Origin: Bacilli bacterium
Lineage (GTDB): Bacteria > Bacillota_I > Bacilli_A > RFN20 > CAG-631
Assembly (NCBI GenBank): GCA_900754115.1
Contig: CAAEBM010000057.1
Span: 76,420-140,419, forward strand
Reading direction: 5' to 3'
Length of the DNA stretch: 64,000 bases
Shown: piece by piece, positions 18,574 to 26,841 of the stretch
How the letters are laid out: each line of letters begins with the position of its first letter
Position numbering within the stretch: the stretch's first letter is position 1
The notes under the pieces: generated by a model
Database searches by the model: none
Told to the model about the DNA's origin: nothing
Seen by the model: the letters and a program-made list of their open reading frames with translations, nothing else
Position numbers and translations under genes: made by a program

Positions 18574-18711
18574 TTAATTCTTCATTTCAACAATAGCATC
18601 ATCTTTATCAGCGCATAATAGTATTCCAATAGGTTCATTTTCACCATCAATCATTTGTGTTTTTTTATAATAATTAACATACATCTGCATTTGCTTCCCT
18701 TTTTTAAGAAT
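18574..18711 (-). pseudogene. Fossil of a DUF1016/YhcG-type PDDEXK nuclease (C-terminal piece)
   Basis: About 45 codons on the minus strand read …GKQMQMYVNYYKK, then GENEPIGILLCADKDDAIVE before a stop at 18574. This matches, from memory of the family, the segment GQMQMYVNYYDR…ENPTIGLLLCADK near the C-terminus of DUF1016 proteins (YhcG nuclease domain). An in-frame stop lies right upstream and nothing recognisable remains of the other 300 or so residues. It sits in the 258-bp gap between lepB and rbgA. It is a decayed remnant, not a working gene. Confidence 0.6.
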
Positions 18712-18783
18712 TTAATGACATTCTTAAATCAATCGTAATAGATAGTTAATATTCGTGTGAATTTACAAATTATCCTTTAATTT

Positions 18784-19392
18784 TTATCTCAATTTTTCAA
18801 CTTTTTTATAAGTAATTTTACAACCACTTTCAAAAATTCCCATTCCATTTTTATTAGGTTGATTACAAGTTTTAAAAATAAAGCCATTAATGCCATAAAT
18901 TTGACTTCGTGAAACGACTGATTTTGTCGTATCATGACGATTATCTCCAATGACAAAATACTCATTTTCTTTTAAAACAATTTCTTCTACATTAAAATCA
19001 AAAAAATATGAAGGATGGATAAAAGATTCTTCTACTTTTTGATTATTGATATATAAAATTCCTTCCACATAACTTAACGTTTCATTGGGTAATCCAACTA
19101 CTCGTTTAATCCAATCATTTTGCAAATCCTTATGCAATGCAACAATATCAAAACGTTGAATTTTTGTCTTTTCATCGACTTTTTTTAAATATAAATAATG
19201 ATATTCTCCTGCACTTCCAGACAAAGTAGGTTCCATAGATGAACCAGAAACAAAACGACAAACATAATTGGCATTTAAATAAATTTTAGCAATCAATAAA
19301 AGCAATAAAACGACTAAAATCAAAGAACCAATAATCGAAGTTATCGTTTTAAAAATATTTTTCTTTTTTTTCGTTTCCATTGCTTGTTCCAT
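18784..19392 (-). CDS. lepB: Signal peptidase I
   Basis: 202 residues. It cleaves signal peptides on the outer face of the membrane. One N-terminal membrane segment (about 15-42) is followed by the catalytic Ser in SGSSMEPT and the general-base Lys in DWIKRVVGLP; the later GDNRHDTTKS block with SRSQIYG completes the family motifs (boxes B to E). ATG 19392 is taken; ATG 19380 is an alternative, and both have weak ribosome binding sites. It lies after rplS, separated by a strong terminator. Confidence 0.94.
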   Translation of the reverse strand: MEQAMETKKKKNIFKTITSIIGSLILVVLLLLLIAKIYLNANYVCRFVSGSSMEPTLSGSAGEYHYLYLKKVDEKTKIQRFDIVALHKDLQNDWIKRVVGLPNETLSYVEGILYINNQKVEESFIHPSYFFDFNVEEIVLKENEYFVIGDNRHDTTKSVVSRSQIYGINGFIFKTCNQPNKNGMGIFESGCKITYKKVEKLR

Positions 19393-19465
19393 ATCATCAC
19401 CATCAACTTTATACTATTAGTATAACTTTTTTTTCTTTTTATATAAAGAAATTCTTTTTACTTAT

Positions 19466-19493
19466 AAAAAAAGCGGTCGATTGAAGACCGCTT
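19466..19493 (-). terminator. Intrinsic terminator of the ribosomal/trmD operon
   Basis: Perfect 8-bp stem AAGCGGTC/GACCGCTT with a T-run on the minus strand, just after rplS. Confidence 0.9.
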
Positions 19494-19504
19494 GTCACAC
19501 TCTT

Positions 19505-19852
19505 TTAAATTTTTTGTTTTAATTTTGCTGCTTTACCTTTTAAGTCACGAAGATAATATAATTTTGCACGTCTAACTTTGCTATGGCTGACCACTTTTAC
19601 AGCGGCAATAACAGGACTATGAACAGGGAAAATTCTTTCTACTCCTACACCATTAGAAATTTTTCTAACTGTAAAAGTTTTTGCAATTCCTTCTCCACGC
19701 ATTTTAATAATCGTGCCTTCAAAAGTTTGAATTCTTTTCTTATCTCCTTCAACAATGTTAACATCGACTTTTACATAATCACCAATGTTTAATTCAGGTA
19801 AATCGTTTCGAAGTTGATTTTGTACAACTTCTTTCACTAAATTCATATTCAT
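19505..19852 (-). CDS. rplS: 50S ribosomal protein L19
   Basis: 115 residues, family-typical length. The conserved core includes IGDYVKVDVNIVEGDKKRIQ, the signature FEGTIIKMRGEGIAKTFTVR and VERIFPVHSPVI, with the basic end KVRRAKLYYLRDLKGKAAK. ATG 19852 is chosen because AAGGAG ends 8 nt before it; the upstream GTG overlaps that site. It has a structured leader of its own and is the last gene before the terminator. Confidence 0.97.
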   Translation of the reverse strand: MNMNLVKEVVQNQLRNDLPELNIGDYVKVDVNIVEGDKKRIQTFEGTIIKMRGEGIAKTFTVRKISNGVGVERIFPVHSPVIAAVKVVSHSKVRRAKLYYLRDLKGKAAKLKQKI

Positions 19853-19861
19853 GGATACCAC

Positions 19862-19915
19862 TCCTTATCTATAAGATGTTCATGGATTGTGACCATCCAG
19901 CGGACCATCAGAGCA
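19862..19915 (-). ncRNA. Putative L19-type leader of rplS
   Basis: The 5' region of rplS on the minus strand can fold: an inner TGGAT/ATCCA stem inside an outer GATG/CATC pairing, ending right before the RBS. The tail CCATGAACATC…AAGGAGTG resembles the L19 leader known from Firmicutes, where L19 is thought to control its own synthesis. The match is from memory; a covariance-model search would decide. Confidence 0.5.
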
Positions 19916-19963
19916 AAAAATGCATAATAATTTTAGCAAAACAAAAGAAGAATTGCAAGTTTT

Positions 19964-20728
19964 TTATTTCATAAATTTTTTTGCTTTTTCAATCGCCTGT
20001 TGTTGTTTTCTATCATCTTGTAATTCTTGAATTAATTGGATCTCTTTTTTTGTAAATTGTTTGTCTTTTAACAAATCTGGCCGATTTTTTAAAGTTTTTT
20101 GATAACTTTGTTTAAAGCGCCATTCTTGAATGGCTTGATGATTTCCAGAAAATAAAATATCAGGAATTTTGTATTGATCATATTCTCGTGGAAAGGTATA
20201 TTGAGGATACTCTAACAATCCATTTTCAAATGATTCTTCTTCAATAGAGGGAGATGAAATCACTCCATCAATTAAACGGATAATAGAATCTGCGACAGCC
20301 ATTGCTGCAATCTCTCCACCAGTTAAAATATAATCGCCAATGCATATTTCACCATCTACATAATTTAACACCCGTGCATCAATTCCTTCATAATGACCAC
20401 AAATTAAAATAAGATGCGCTTCTGACGACAATTTTTTGGCCATTGCTTGTGTATATTTTTCTCCACTTGCCGATAATAAATAAACTTTGCTTTGAGAAGT
20501 TTTTACACTTTTAATTGCATCAATAACAGGTTGACATTGGATAATCAAACCTGCTCCGCCTCCTGTAGGATAATCATCGACTCGTTTATTTTTATCTTTA
20601 GAAAAACTCCGCAAAGGAATGAAATGAACTTCTACTAATCCTTTTAAAATGGCTTTTTTTATAATGGATGTACGAACAAATTGGTCAAAAAATTCCGGAA
20701 ATAACGTTATAATATCAATTCTAATCAT
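19964..20728 (-). CDS. trmD: tRNA (guanine-37-N1) methyltransferase
   Basis: 254 residues. It makes m1G37 beside the anticodon, using SAM. SPOUT-fold trefoil-knot motifs are visible: RIDIITLFPEFF at the start, DDYPTGGGAGLI, LICGHYEGIDARV, and GDYILTGGEIAAMAV. The start overlaps rimM by 8 bp, so the two are coupled, as is usual in rpsP-rimM-trmD-rplS operons. Confidence 0.97.
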   Translation of the reverse strand: MIRIDIITLFPEFFDQFVRTSIIKKAILKGLVEVHFIPLRSFSKDKNKRVDDYPTGGGAGLIIQCQPVIDAIKSVKTSQSKVYLLSASGEKYTQAMAKKLSSEAHLILICGHYEGIDARVLNYVDGEICIGDYILTGGEIAAMAVADSIIRLIDGVISSPSIEEESFENGLLEYPQYTFPREYDQYKIPDILFSGNHQAIQEWRFKQSYQKTLKNRPDLLKDKQFTKKEIQLIQELQDDRKQQQAIEKAKKFMK

Positions 20729-21233
20729 CAGGAATCATTCCTTTAATTGGATTTAAATCAATTCTTTTATTGTAAATATCCACCTGTTTTAAAAAACGTG
20801 ATAAAAAAGGGTATAAAAAACGTTTTTGTTTATCATTTTCAATTCTTAAATTATCTTGATTCCCACAATTTTGAATTTCTATGACGGTTCCAATTTTTTG
20901 ATTATCAAAATACACTTCACAACCGATTAAATCACCATAAAAATAACTTTCTTGAGGTAAATCGTTTAAACTTGCTTGGGCATGGATTTCATATCCAACA
21001 TAACGTTCAACCAAGTTGATGTCCTCTAAACCTTTGAAAGTGAGAATATCCATTCCTTTGATTGTTTTATAAGAAGCGATTTGAAGTTGAACTTCTTCTT
21101 TTGTTTGTGGATGATACAAAAGAACTGTTGCATTCTTTTTATATCTTAAAGTGGCAAAATCGGTCATAGAATAAACTTTTAAAGCACCTTTAAGACCATA
21201 AGTATTCACAATTTTTCCAACAATGACTCTCAC
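20721..21233 (-). CDS. rimM: Ribosome maturation factor RimM
   Basis: 170 residues. It binds S19 and aids maturation of the 30S head. The N-terminal domain begins VGKIVNTYGLKGALKVYS, with the family's G-x-x-G-L-K-G; the C-terminal PRC-barrel shows the QESYFYGDLIGCEVYF block. It lies between khpA and trmD, overlapping trmD. Confidence 0.95.
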   Translation of the reverse strand: MRVIVGKIVNTYGLKGALKVYSMTDFATLRYKKNATVLLYHPQTKEEVQLQIASYKTIKGMDILTFKGLEDINLVERYVGYEIHAQASLNDLPQESYFYGDLIGCEVYFDNQKIGTVIEIQNCGNQDNLRIENDKQKRFLYPFLSRFLKQVDIYNKRIDLNPIKGMIPDD

Positions 21234-21273
21234 TTTTTCACCCCTTTAGTAAAAAATAGATGTCGCCATCTAT

Positions 21274-21519
21274 TTATTCATCATACGATTCAAATTTAAC
21301 GTGTACTCTGACATTATCTAAACGTGCTTTAATAGAAACCACTTCACGAATCGCACTTGCCACCATGCCACCTTTGCCAATTAAACGAGCGGTGTCTTCT
21401 TTATCTGCAATAATGACAATTTCTAAAGGTTCTCCTTCAATTAAAGGCATCGTTTTAATCATCAAAGCATCTTTATTTGTCACCATCGGTAAAACGATGG
21501 TTCTAATTAATTCCTCCAT
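21274..21519 (-). CDS. khpA: KH-domain RNA-binding protein KhpA (YlqC)
   Basis: 81 residues. A single type II KH domain with the GxxG loop in LIGKGGMVASAIREVV. It is found between rpsP and rimM in most Firmicutes; in streptococci it pairs with KhpB to bind RNA and influence cell division. The start is 2 nt downstream of the rpsP stop. Confidence 0.93.
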   Translation of the reverse strand: MEELIRTIVLPMVTNKDALMIKTMPLIEGEPLEIVIIADKEDTARLIGKGGMVASAIREVVSIKARLDNVRVHVKFESYDE

Positions 21520-21521
21520 GC

Positions 21522-21806
21522 TTATTTATTTCCTTTTTTTTGCATTTTTTCTTCATGTAATCTCTTTAATACGCCTTCTTTAGATAAAAAAGATCTTACA
21601 GTATCAGAAGGAATTGCTCCTTTTTTTAACCATTGATAAGCTTTTTCAGTGTCAAGGACTACTTTAGCGGGATTTGCTTTAGGATCATAAGTTCCAAGAA
21701 TTTCAATAAATCTTCCATCCCGTGGGCTATGTGAATCCGCAACAACAATTCGATAATTTGGTAAATTGTGGCGTCCTGTTCTTTGCATTCTAATTTTTAC
21801 AGACAT
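21522..21806 (-). CDS. rpsP: 30S ribosomal protein S16
   Basis: 94 residues. Signature VKIRMQRTGRHNLPNYRIVV followed by ADSHSPRDGRFIE and the LGTYDP motif. ATG 21806 follows GGAGGAG; an in-frame ATG 21 nt upstream precedes that site. First ribosomal gene of the operon leading to rplS. Confidence 0.97.
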   Translation of the reverse strand: MSVKIRMQRTGRHNLPNYRIVVADSHSPRDGRFIEILGTYDPKANPAKVVLDTEKAYQWLKKGAIPSDTVRSFLSKEGVLKRLHEEKMQKKGNK

Positions 21807-21878
21807 TGTTTCTCCTCCTTTTTCCATGCATTATTATATATAATTTAAAATATCCTGTCAAGTATTTTTACTTGCCAC

Positions 21879-21915
21879 AAAAAAAGATTCTTCAAAAGAA
21901 GAAGATACTTTTTTT
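21879..21915 (-). terminator. Imperfect terminator after ffh
   Basis: A-rich/T-rich hairpin around GATTCTTC-AAAA-GAAGAA, with a T-run on the minus strand just after the ffh stop. The stem has a bulge. Confidence 0.5.
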
Positions 21916-23224
21916 AAAATCTACGATTTCCCATTTTAGAGGACATTTCTTTCATTAATTCTTTACTTTTTTCATACTTTTTTAAAACGGTATTGACATC
22001 GCTTACTTGCATTGCACTTCCTTTAGCAATACGAATTTTTCGAGAAGCTTTTAAAACCTCTGGATGTTTTCTTTCATAAGGCGTCATACTTTGAATAATT
22101 GCTTTTGTCTTTTTCATATCCTGTTTTGCCTTTTCCATATCTTCTGAAGAAATCTTTGGCATTCCAGGAATAAAACGTAGCAATTTAGAAATAGAACCCA
22201 TTTTGTTGACTTGTTCCATTTGATATAGCATATCTTCTAAATCAAATTTCCCACTCATCATTTTATTGACACTGCGTTTTGCCTCTTTTTCATCAATTTT
22301 TTCTTGGGCTTGTTCCACTAAAGTTAAAATATCTCCCATGCCAATAATGCGATCAGCCATACGATCGGGATGGAAAATTTCAATATCTTCTAATTTTTCT
22401 CCATTTGCGACAAATTTAATAGGAATTCCTGTTAAAAACTTGATAGATAAAGCAGCTCCACCACGAGCATCACTATCCATTTTCGTCATAATTAAGCCAG
22501 TAATATTGAGTTTTTCATGAAAAGCATTTGCAACATTGACACTATCTTGACCCGACATCGCATCAATCACTAATAGAGTTTCTGTAATACTGACAAGATT
22601 GGTAATGTTAACCAATTCTTGCATTAAAGCTTCATCAATTTGTAAACGTCCTGCAGTATCAATAATCACGACATTATGATTATTTTCTTTTGCGTATTCC
22701 ACTGCTTTTGTTGCAATTTTTTCTGCAGAAGTTTTTTCTAAAGTAAAACAAGGAACTTGAATTTGTTTGGCAATGGTTTGCAATTGTTCTACTGCTGCAG
22801 GTCGATAGATATCAGCAGCTACTAATAACGGGTTTTTCCCGTTCTTTTTTAACATTTTAGCCAATTTTCCAGAAGTTGTCGTTTTTCCACTACCATTTAA
22901 CCCTACCATTAAAAAAACGCTTGGTCGATTGGGTTCAAAACGCAAAGTAGCCGTTTCTTTTCCAAACAATTCAACCAATTCATCTTTTACAATTTTAACA
23001 ACCATTTGGGAAGCATTTAAAGAAGACATCACCTTTTCTCCAAGTGCTTTTTCTTTTACTTGGTTAATAAATTGTTTAACTACTTTAAAATTGACATCTG
23101 CTTCTAAAAGGGCAATCCGTATTTCTTTTAACATTTCCTCCATATTGGATTCTGTTAATCTACCTTGTCCTCTTAATTTTTTAAATATCCCTTGTAAACG
23201 ATCTTGTAATCCTTCAAAAGCCAT
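21914..23224 (-). CDS. ffh: Signal recognition particle protein Ffh
   Basis: 436-residue SRP54 GTPase. N domain (about 1-85), G domain with the P-loop GLNGSGKTTTSGKLAKML, DTAGRLQ and TKMD, and a Met-rich M domain after about 300 (DLEDMLYQMEQVNKMGSI, then IPGMP). It binds signal sequences and 4.5S RNA and docks with FtsY, encoded two genes upstream. It follows ylxM by one base. Confidence 0.97.
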   Translation of the reverse strand: MAFEGLQDRLQGIFKKLRGQGRLTESNMEEMLKEIRIALLEADVNFKVVKQFINQVKEKALGEKVMSSLNASQMVVKIVKDELVELFGKETATLRFEPNRPSVFLMVGLNGSGKTTTSGKLAKMLKKNGKNPLLVAADIYRPAAVEQLQTIAKQIQVPCFTLEKTSAEKIATKAVEYAKENNHNVVIIDTAGRLQIDEALMQELVNITNLVSITETLLVIDAMSGQDSVNVANAFHEKLNITGLIMTKMDSDARGGAALSIKFLTGIPIKFVANGEKLEDIEIFHPDRMADRIIGMGDILTLVEQAQEKIDEKEAKRSVNKMMSGKFDLEDMLYQMEQVNKMGSISKLLRFIPGMPKISSEDMEKAKQDMKKTKAIIQSMTPYERKHPEVLKASRKIRIAKGSAMQVSDVNTVLKKYEKSKELMKEMSSKMGNRRF

Positions 23225-23225
23225 T

Positions 23226-23537
23226 TTAATCCTCCCTTTCTTGTAAAATGGAAAGAATTTTTTCTTGATCTTGCAAAGATAAAGAAGGCAAAATTTCCCA
23301 TAATTTTTCTTTTAACTTTAACATTTGTATCTTTGATTCATATTTTTCTAAACGTTTTGTCGTCCTTTTAATGATATCAAAGATTGCAGTACGACTAACC
23401 TGTAGTTCATTTGCAATTTCACTTAAAGAGTAATCATAACGATAATATAAAGACAAAACATCTTTTTGTTTATCCGTTAACAACGATTCATAAAGATCTA
23501 ATAATTGATTCACTCGTTCTGTTTTTTCTAAGCTCAT
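23226..23537 (-). CDS. ylxM: YlxM-type helix-turn-helix SRP accessory protein
   Basis: 103 residues. It carries a sigma-70 region 4-like HTH: LLTDKQKDVLSLYYRYDYSL followed by SEIANELQVSRTAIFDIIKR. YlxM proteins occur just before ffh in Firmicutes and modulate SRP GTPase activity in streptococci. Here it overlaps the upstream membrane-protein gene by 4 bp and abuts ffh. Confidence 0.93.
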   Translation of the reverse strand: MSLEKTERVNQLLDLYESLLTDKQKDVLSLYYRYDYSLSEIANELQVSRTAIFDIIKRTTKRLEKYESKIQMLKLKEKLWEILPSLSLQDQEKILSILQERED

Positions 23538-23797
23538 ATAAAAACTCCAAAGATAAAACTAATGGCAATAAAAACAAGAAAATATGTAATTGCAGTTTTA
23601 TGAAATAATTCTTGTTTATAAAAAGTTCTTTTATATTCTGGAGGCAAAATAATATAGGCAAAAAGTAAAGCAATGAGAGCATCACTTACAATATTTGCCA
23701 CTAAATAGTTATCTGGGAAAAGTAAAATACAAGCATAATTAATGATAACTTGCATAATTAAAATCATAAAAATATGCCAAAAAAATCCCTTTTGCAT
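23534..23797 (-). CDS. Small three-helix membrane protein of unknown function
   Basis: 87 residues with three predicted membrane segments: about 5-28, 34-52 and 67-86. Its ATG is 1 bp from the ftsY stop and its end overlaps ylxM by 4 bp, so it is translated as part of the SRP operon. The coupling indicates a real gene. I do not recognise the family; it is not one of the usual members of this operon. Confidence 0.75.
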   Translation of the reverse strand: MQKGFFWHIFMILIMQVIINYACILLFPDNYLVANIVSDALIALLFAYIILPPEYKRTFYKQELFHKTAITYFLVFIAISFIFGVFI

Positions 23798-23798
23798 C

Positions 23799-24776
23799 TT
23801 ATTCTCCCTCCAATCCTTTTGTCAATCCATAAAGATATTGTTCTAAATCAAATTCTTCAATATCCTCTAATTTTTCGCCAAAACAAATAAATTTAACGGG
23901 TATTTTTAATTCATCTTTAATGGCTAAGATAATTCCACCCTTTGAAGTAGAATCCATTTTAGTTAATATAATTCCACTGACAGAGGTCGCATCAAAAAAT
24001 GCTTTTGCTTGTAACACGCCATTTTGTCCCGTTGTCGCATCAACAACAAGTAAAACTTCATCTGCAGGTCGTTGCAATTCTTTATAAATAATGCGATTCA
24101 TTTTTGCTAATTCATCCATTAAATTTTGTTTGGTTTGAACTCGTCCAGCAGTATCACAAATTAATAAATCATAGTGTTCAGCTTTTGCTTTTTTTAAGGC
24201 ATCATAAATGACTGAAGAAGGATCACTATTTTCTTTTCCTGTCACAATGTCCACCTTTACTCGTTCAGCCCAAATTTTTAATTGATCAATGGCTCCAGCA
24301 CGAAAGGTATCTCCTGCTGCTAGTAAAACTTTTTTCCCTTGTTTTTTATAACGATTGCAAAGTTTAGCAATCGAGGTTGTTTTGCCAACACCATTGACGC
24401 CAACAATTAATAAAACCGTTAAATCATGTTCAAATTGGATTTCAGAAGTTAAATAGTCATCACTGGTATAAGCCACAAACATTTTATCTACTAAAATCTC
24501 ATTAATCTGATTGATATCACTAATTTTGGAAGCTGCTGCTTCTGCTTGAGTAGCATCAATGATGTGCATTGCTGTATTGACTCCTACATCTGATAAAATC
24601 AAGATTTGTAATAATTCATCAAAATATTCTTCATTACTATTTTTATATTTGGATTTTAGTTGAGCCAATTTATCAACAAAGTTTTTTCTAGATTTATCTA
24701 AACCAGAGACATACTTTTCTTGTTTTGTCGAACTTTTTTTGGATAACGCTTCTTTAATTTTTTTAAATAATCCCAC
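23799..24776 (-). CDS. ftsY: SRP receptor FtsY
   Basis: SRP-family GTPase receptor at the membrane. N domain to about residue 110, then the G domain with VGVNGVGKTTSIAKLC, DTAGRVQTK and TKMDSTSKGG. The best start is GTG 24776 (MGLFKKIKEAL, the usual FtsY opening), 8 nt after AAGGAG; an ATG two codons earlier is only 2 nt from that site. It lacks a long acidic N-terminal A domain, as in Gram-positives. rnc lies directly upstream, without the smc gene often found between them. Confidence 0.96.
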   Translation of the reverse strand: MGLFKKIKEALSKKSSTKQEKYVSGLDKSRKNFVDKLAQLKSKYKNSNEEYFDELLQILILSDVGVNTAMHIIDATQAEAAASKISDINQINEILVDKMFVAYTSDDYLTSEIQFEHDLTVLLIVGVNGVGKTTSIAKLCNRYKKQGKKVLLAAGDTFRAGAIDQLKIWAERVKVDIVTGKENSDPSSVIYDALKKAKAEHYDLLICDTAGRVQTKQNLMDELAKMNRIIYKELQRPADEVLLVVDATTGQNGVLQAKAFFDATSVSGIILTKMDSTSKGGIILAIKDELKIPVKFICFGEKLEDIEEFDLEQYLYGLTKGLEGE

Positions 24777-24789
24777 AACCATCTCTCCT

Positions 24790-25473
24790 TCATTTTGCAA
24801 CTTTTAACAAGGCTTCTTTTGCTGCAAATTGTTCTGCTTCTTTTTTTGTTTTTCCTTTTCCTCTTCCTAATTCTATGCCATTATGAACGACTTTAAAATA
24901 GAAAGTTTTGTTATTGTCACTTCCTAAAGATTTAATTTCTACATAGCGTAAAGGTTCTCGACTATCACTTTGAATGAGTTCTTGTAATTGTGATTTGTAA
25001 TCATTTACTTCTAAATCAGGTAAATCTTTTAAAATCCAATTCAACCAAGATAAGGCCACTCTTTTTGCCACTTTAAAACCTTGATCGATATAAATTGCAC
25101 CTAAAAAAGCTTCTACACAATCGGCAATCAAAGAATCTTTTTCGCGACCATGACTTTTTTCTTCTCCGTGTCCTAGACGCATATAAGAATTAATTTTAAT
25201 GAAACGTCCAAGTTGAGCCAAACTGACTTCTTGCACTAATTTGATGCGCAATTTTGTCATTTCTCCTTCTTGCATTAAAGGATATCGTTTATAAATCATA
25301 TCCGCAGAAACAATTTGTAAAACAGCATCCCCCATGAATTCTAATCGTTGATAATCTTTTTTAATATTTTCTTCATTTGCATAAGAAGAATGGGTCAACG
25401 CTTCTAAATATAATTCTTCGTTTTTAGGGAAAATATGATAAGGTCGCAATAAATTTAAAAATTGACTATTCAT
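24790..25473 (-). CDS. rnc: Ribonuclease III
   Basis: 227 residues. It cleaves double-stranded RNA in rRNA and mRNA processing. The catalytic motif RLEFMGDAVLQ is at about 43-53, a second acidic pair is in DCVEAFLGAIYID, and the dsRNA-binding domain covers about 150-225 (DYKSQLQELIQ, then GRGKGKTKKEAEQFAAKEAL). The start overlaps plsX by 8 bp. Confidence 0.97.
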   Translation of the reverse strand: MNSQFLNLLRPYHIFPKNEELYLEALTHSSYANEENIKKDYQRLEFMGDAVLQIVSADMIYKRYPLMQEGEMTKLRIKLVQEVSLAQLGRFIKINSYMRLGHGEEKSHGREKDSLIADCVEAFLGAIYIDQGFKVAKRVALSWLNWILKDLPDLEVNDYKSQLQELIQSDSREPLRYVEIKSLGSDNNKTFYFKVVHNGIELGRGKGKTKKEAEQFAAKEALLKVAK

Positions 25474-26440
25474 ATTTCTCCTTTAGGGTTTGACAAATTC
25501 CCTTTTTAATCATTGAAACGGCAAATTCAATACCCGTTTGGAAGGCTCTTGCATCACTATTTCCATGCGCTTTGACACAAACTTTATTAATTCCAATAAG
25601 CATTGCGCCTCCTCCTTTTGTCGGATCAATATGATTTTTCATTTCATCTATACCTGATTTTGCAAAAACATAGCCCATCTTCGTAAAAACATTCTTTTTA
25701 AAGGCCTTTTTTAATAATTTAGACATTAAAGAAGCGGTTCCTTCAATTGATTTTAAAAGGACATTGCCAGCATATCCTCCAGTTGCAATTACATCTGCAT
25801 CACCCATTAAAACAAATTTAGATTCCATATTTCCTTTAAACCAATCATAATTTTTTTCTTTTAAGATTTGAAAAGCTTCTTTTCCTTCAGGGCAACCTTT
25901 TTTATCTTCTGCACCATTGGAAAGCAAATAAACAGAGACGTCTTTTTTATCAAATAGACTTTGATACACAATTTGTCCCATTTCAGCAAATTGCGCAATT
26001 TGTTCTCCATTGTTTTCATTGTTTGCTCCTAAATCTAACATAAATACAAATTTATTGGGATCAATTGTTGGAAACAAAGTTCCTAATGCAGCTCTTTTAA
26101 CGTTAGGAATTAATTTCACTTTTAAAGTCGATAACGTTAAAAAAGCCCCTGTTGAACCACAACTAATCACGCCATCACAAATTCCATTTGCGACTAATTC
26201 AACAGCTTTATTCATACTTGTTTCTTTTTTACGTAAAATGGTTAAAGCCCCATCTTCCATTCCCATGACTTCTTTTGCATCGTATAAAATGGCTTTCCCT
26301 TCTAAAGGTTGCAATTCTTCTAATTTTCCCACAACGTGAAATTCCACATCTTGGTTTTGTGCTAAATAATTTAAAACGGCTTGTATTACAATGCTACTTC
26401 CTAAATCTCCACCCATAGCATCTACAGCTAATTTAATCAT
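25466..26440 (-). CDS. plsX: Phosphate acyltransferase PlsX
   Basis: 324 residues. It makes acyl-phosphate from acyl-ACP for phospholipid synthesis. The family start KLAVDAMGGDLG, SCGSTGAFL, MLDLGANNENN and the block GGGAMLIGINKVCVKAHGNS are all present. It is the first gene of the minus-strand run to rnc and ftsY. fabD, fabG and acpP, which often sit between plsX and rnc, are missing. Confidence 0.96.
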   Translation of the reverse strand: MIKLAVDAMGGDLGSSIVIQAVLNYLAQNQDVEFHVVGKLEELQPLEGKAILYDAKEVMGMEDGALTILRKKETSMNKAVELVANGICDGVISCGSTGAFLTLSTLKVKLIPNVKRAALGTLFPTIDPNKFVFMLDLGANNENNGEQIAQFAEMGQIVYQSLFDKKDVSVYLLSNGAEDKKGCPEGKEAFQILKEKNYDWFKGNMESKFVLMGDADVIATGGYAGNVLLKSIEGTASLMSKLLKKAFKKNVFTKMGYVFAKSGIDEMKNHIDPTKGGGAMLIGINKVCVKAHGNSDARAFQTGIEFAVSMIKKGICQTLKEKYE

Positions 26441-26654
26441 TGATTTTCACCTCGTATATGTTAGTATAGCATATTTTTTATTTTTTTGGGGTACTTTACT
26501 TAATTTTTATATAAAAATTGAGTAAGGTTCTAAAATACTAAAGAAAAACATACGTTATACTGTATATCAATTTCTTTTGGTGATGCCGTTTTTTTTAAGT
26601 GTCATCTTTAAACTTCAGGCTAAATATGATATACTTAAAAAGGAGAGAAAACTG

Positions 26655-26777
26655 ATGGAATTTTTCAAAAAAATTTTTAAAAGAAAAGAAAAAAAGGTTG
26701 TAGAACAAAAAGAAACTGATTCTACAAAAACAGTAGAAAAGCCAACTGAAAACACTCCAAGTCAAAATACAAAATAG
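26655..26777 (+). CDS. Short charged peptide of 40 residues
   Basis: ATG 26655 follows AGGAG at a normal distance and a strong terminator follows the stop, so the small frame looks like a genuine transcription unit. The peptide starts MEFFKKIFKRKEKK, an amphipathic basic helix, and then becomes Glu/Lys/Thr-rich. Promoter-like TATGAT lies upstream. Function unknown; it is divergent from plsX and upstream of pcrA. Confidence 0.5.
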   Translation: MEFFKKIFKRKEKKVVEQKETDSTKTVEKPTENTPSQNTK

Positions 26778-26798
26778 CAACAAAAGGAGAAAACAAAA

Positions 26799-26826
26799 AG
26801 AGTAGGACTCTCCTACTCTTCTTTTT
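26799..26826 (+). terminator. Intrinsic terminator before pcrA
   Basis: 9-bp perfect stem AGAGTAGGA/TCCTACTCT with a 3-nt loop and a T-rich tail. Confidence 0.88.
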
Positions 26827-26841
26827 TCTAAAAGGTGGTTT

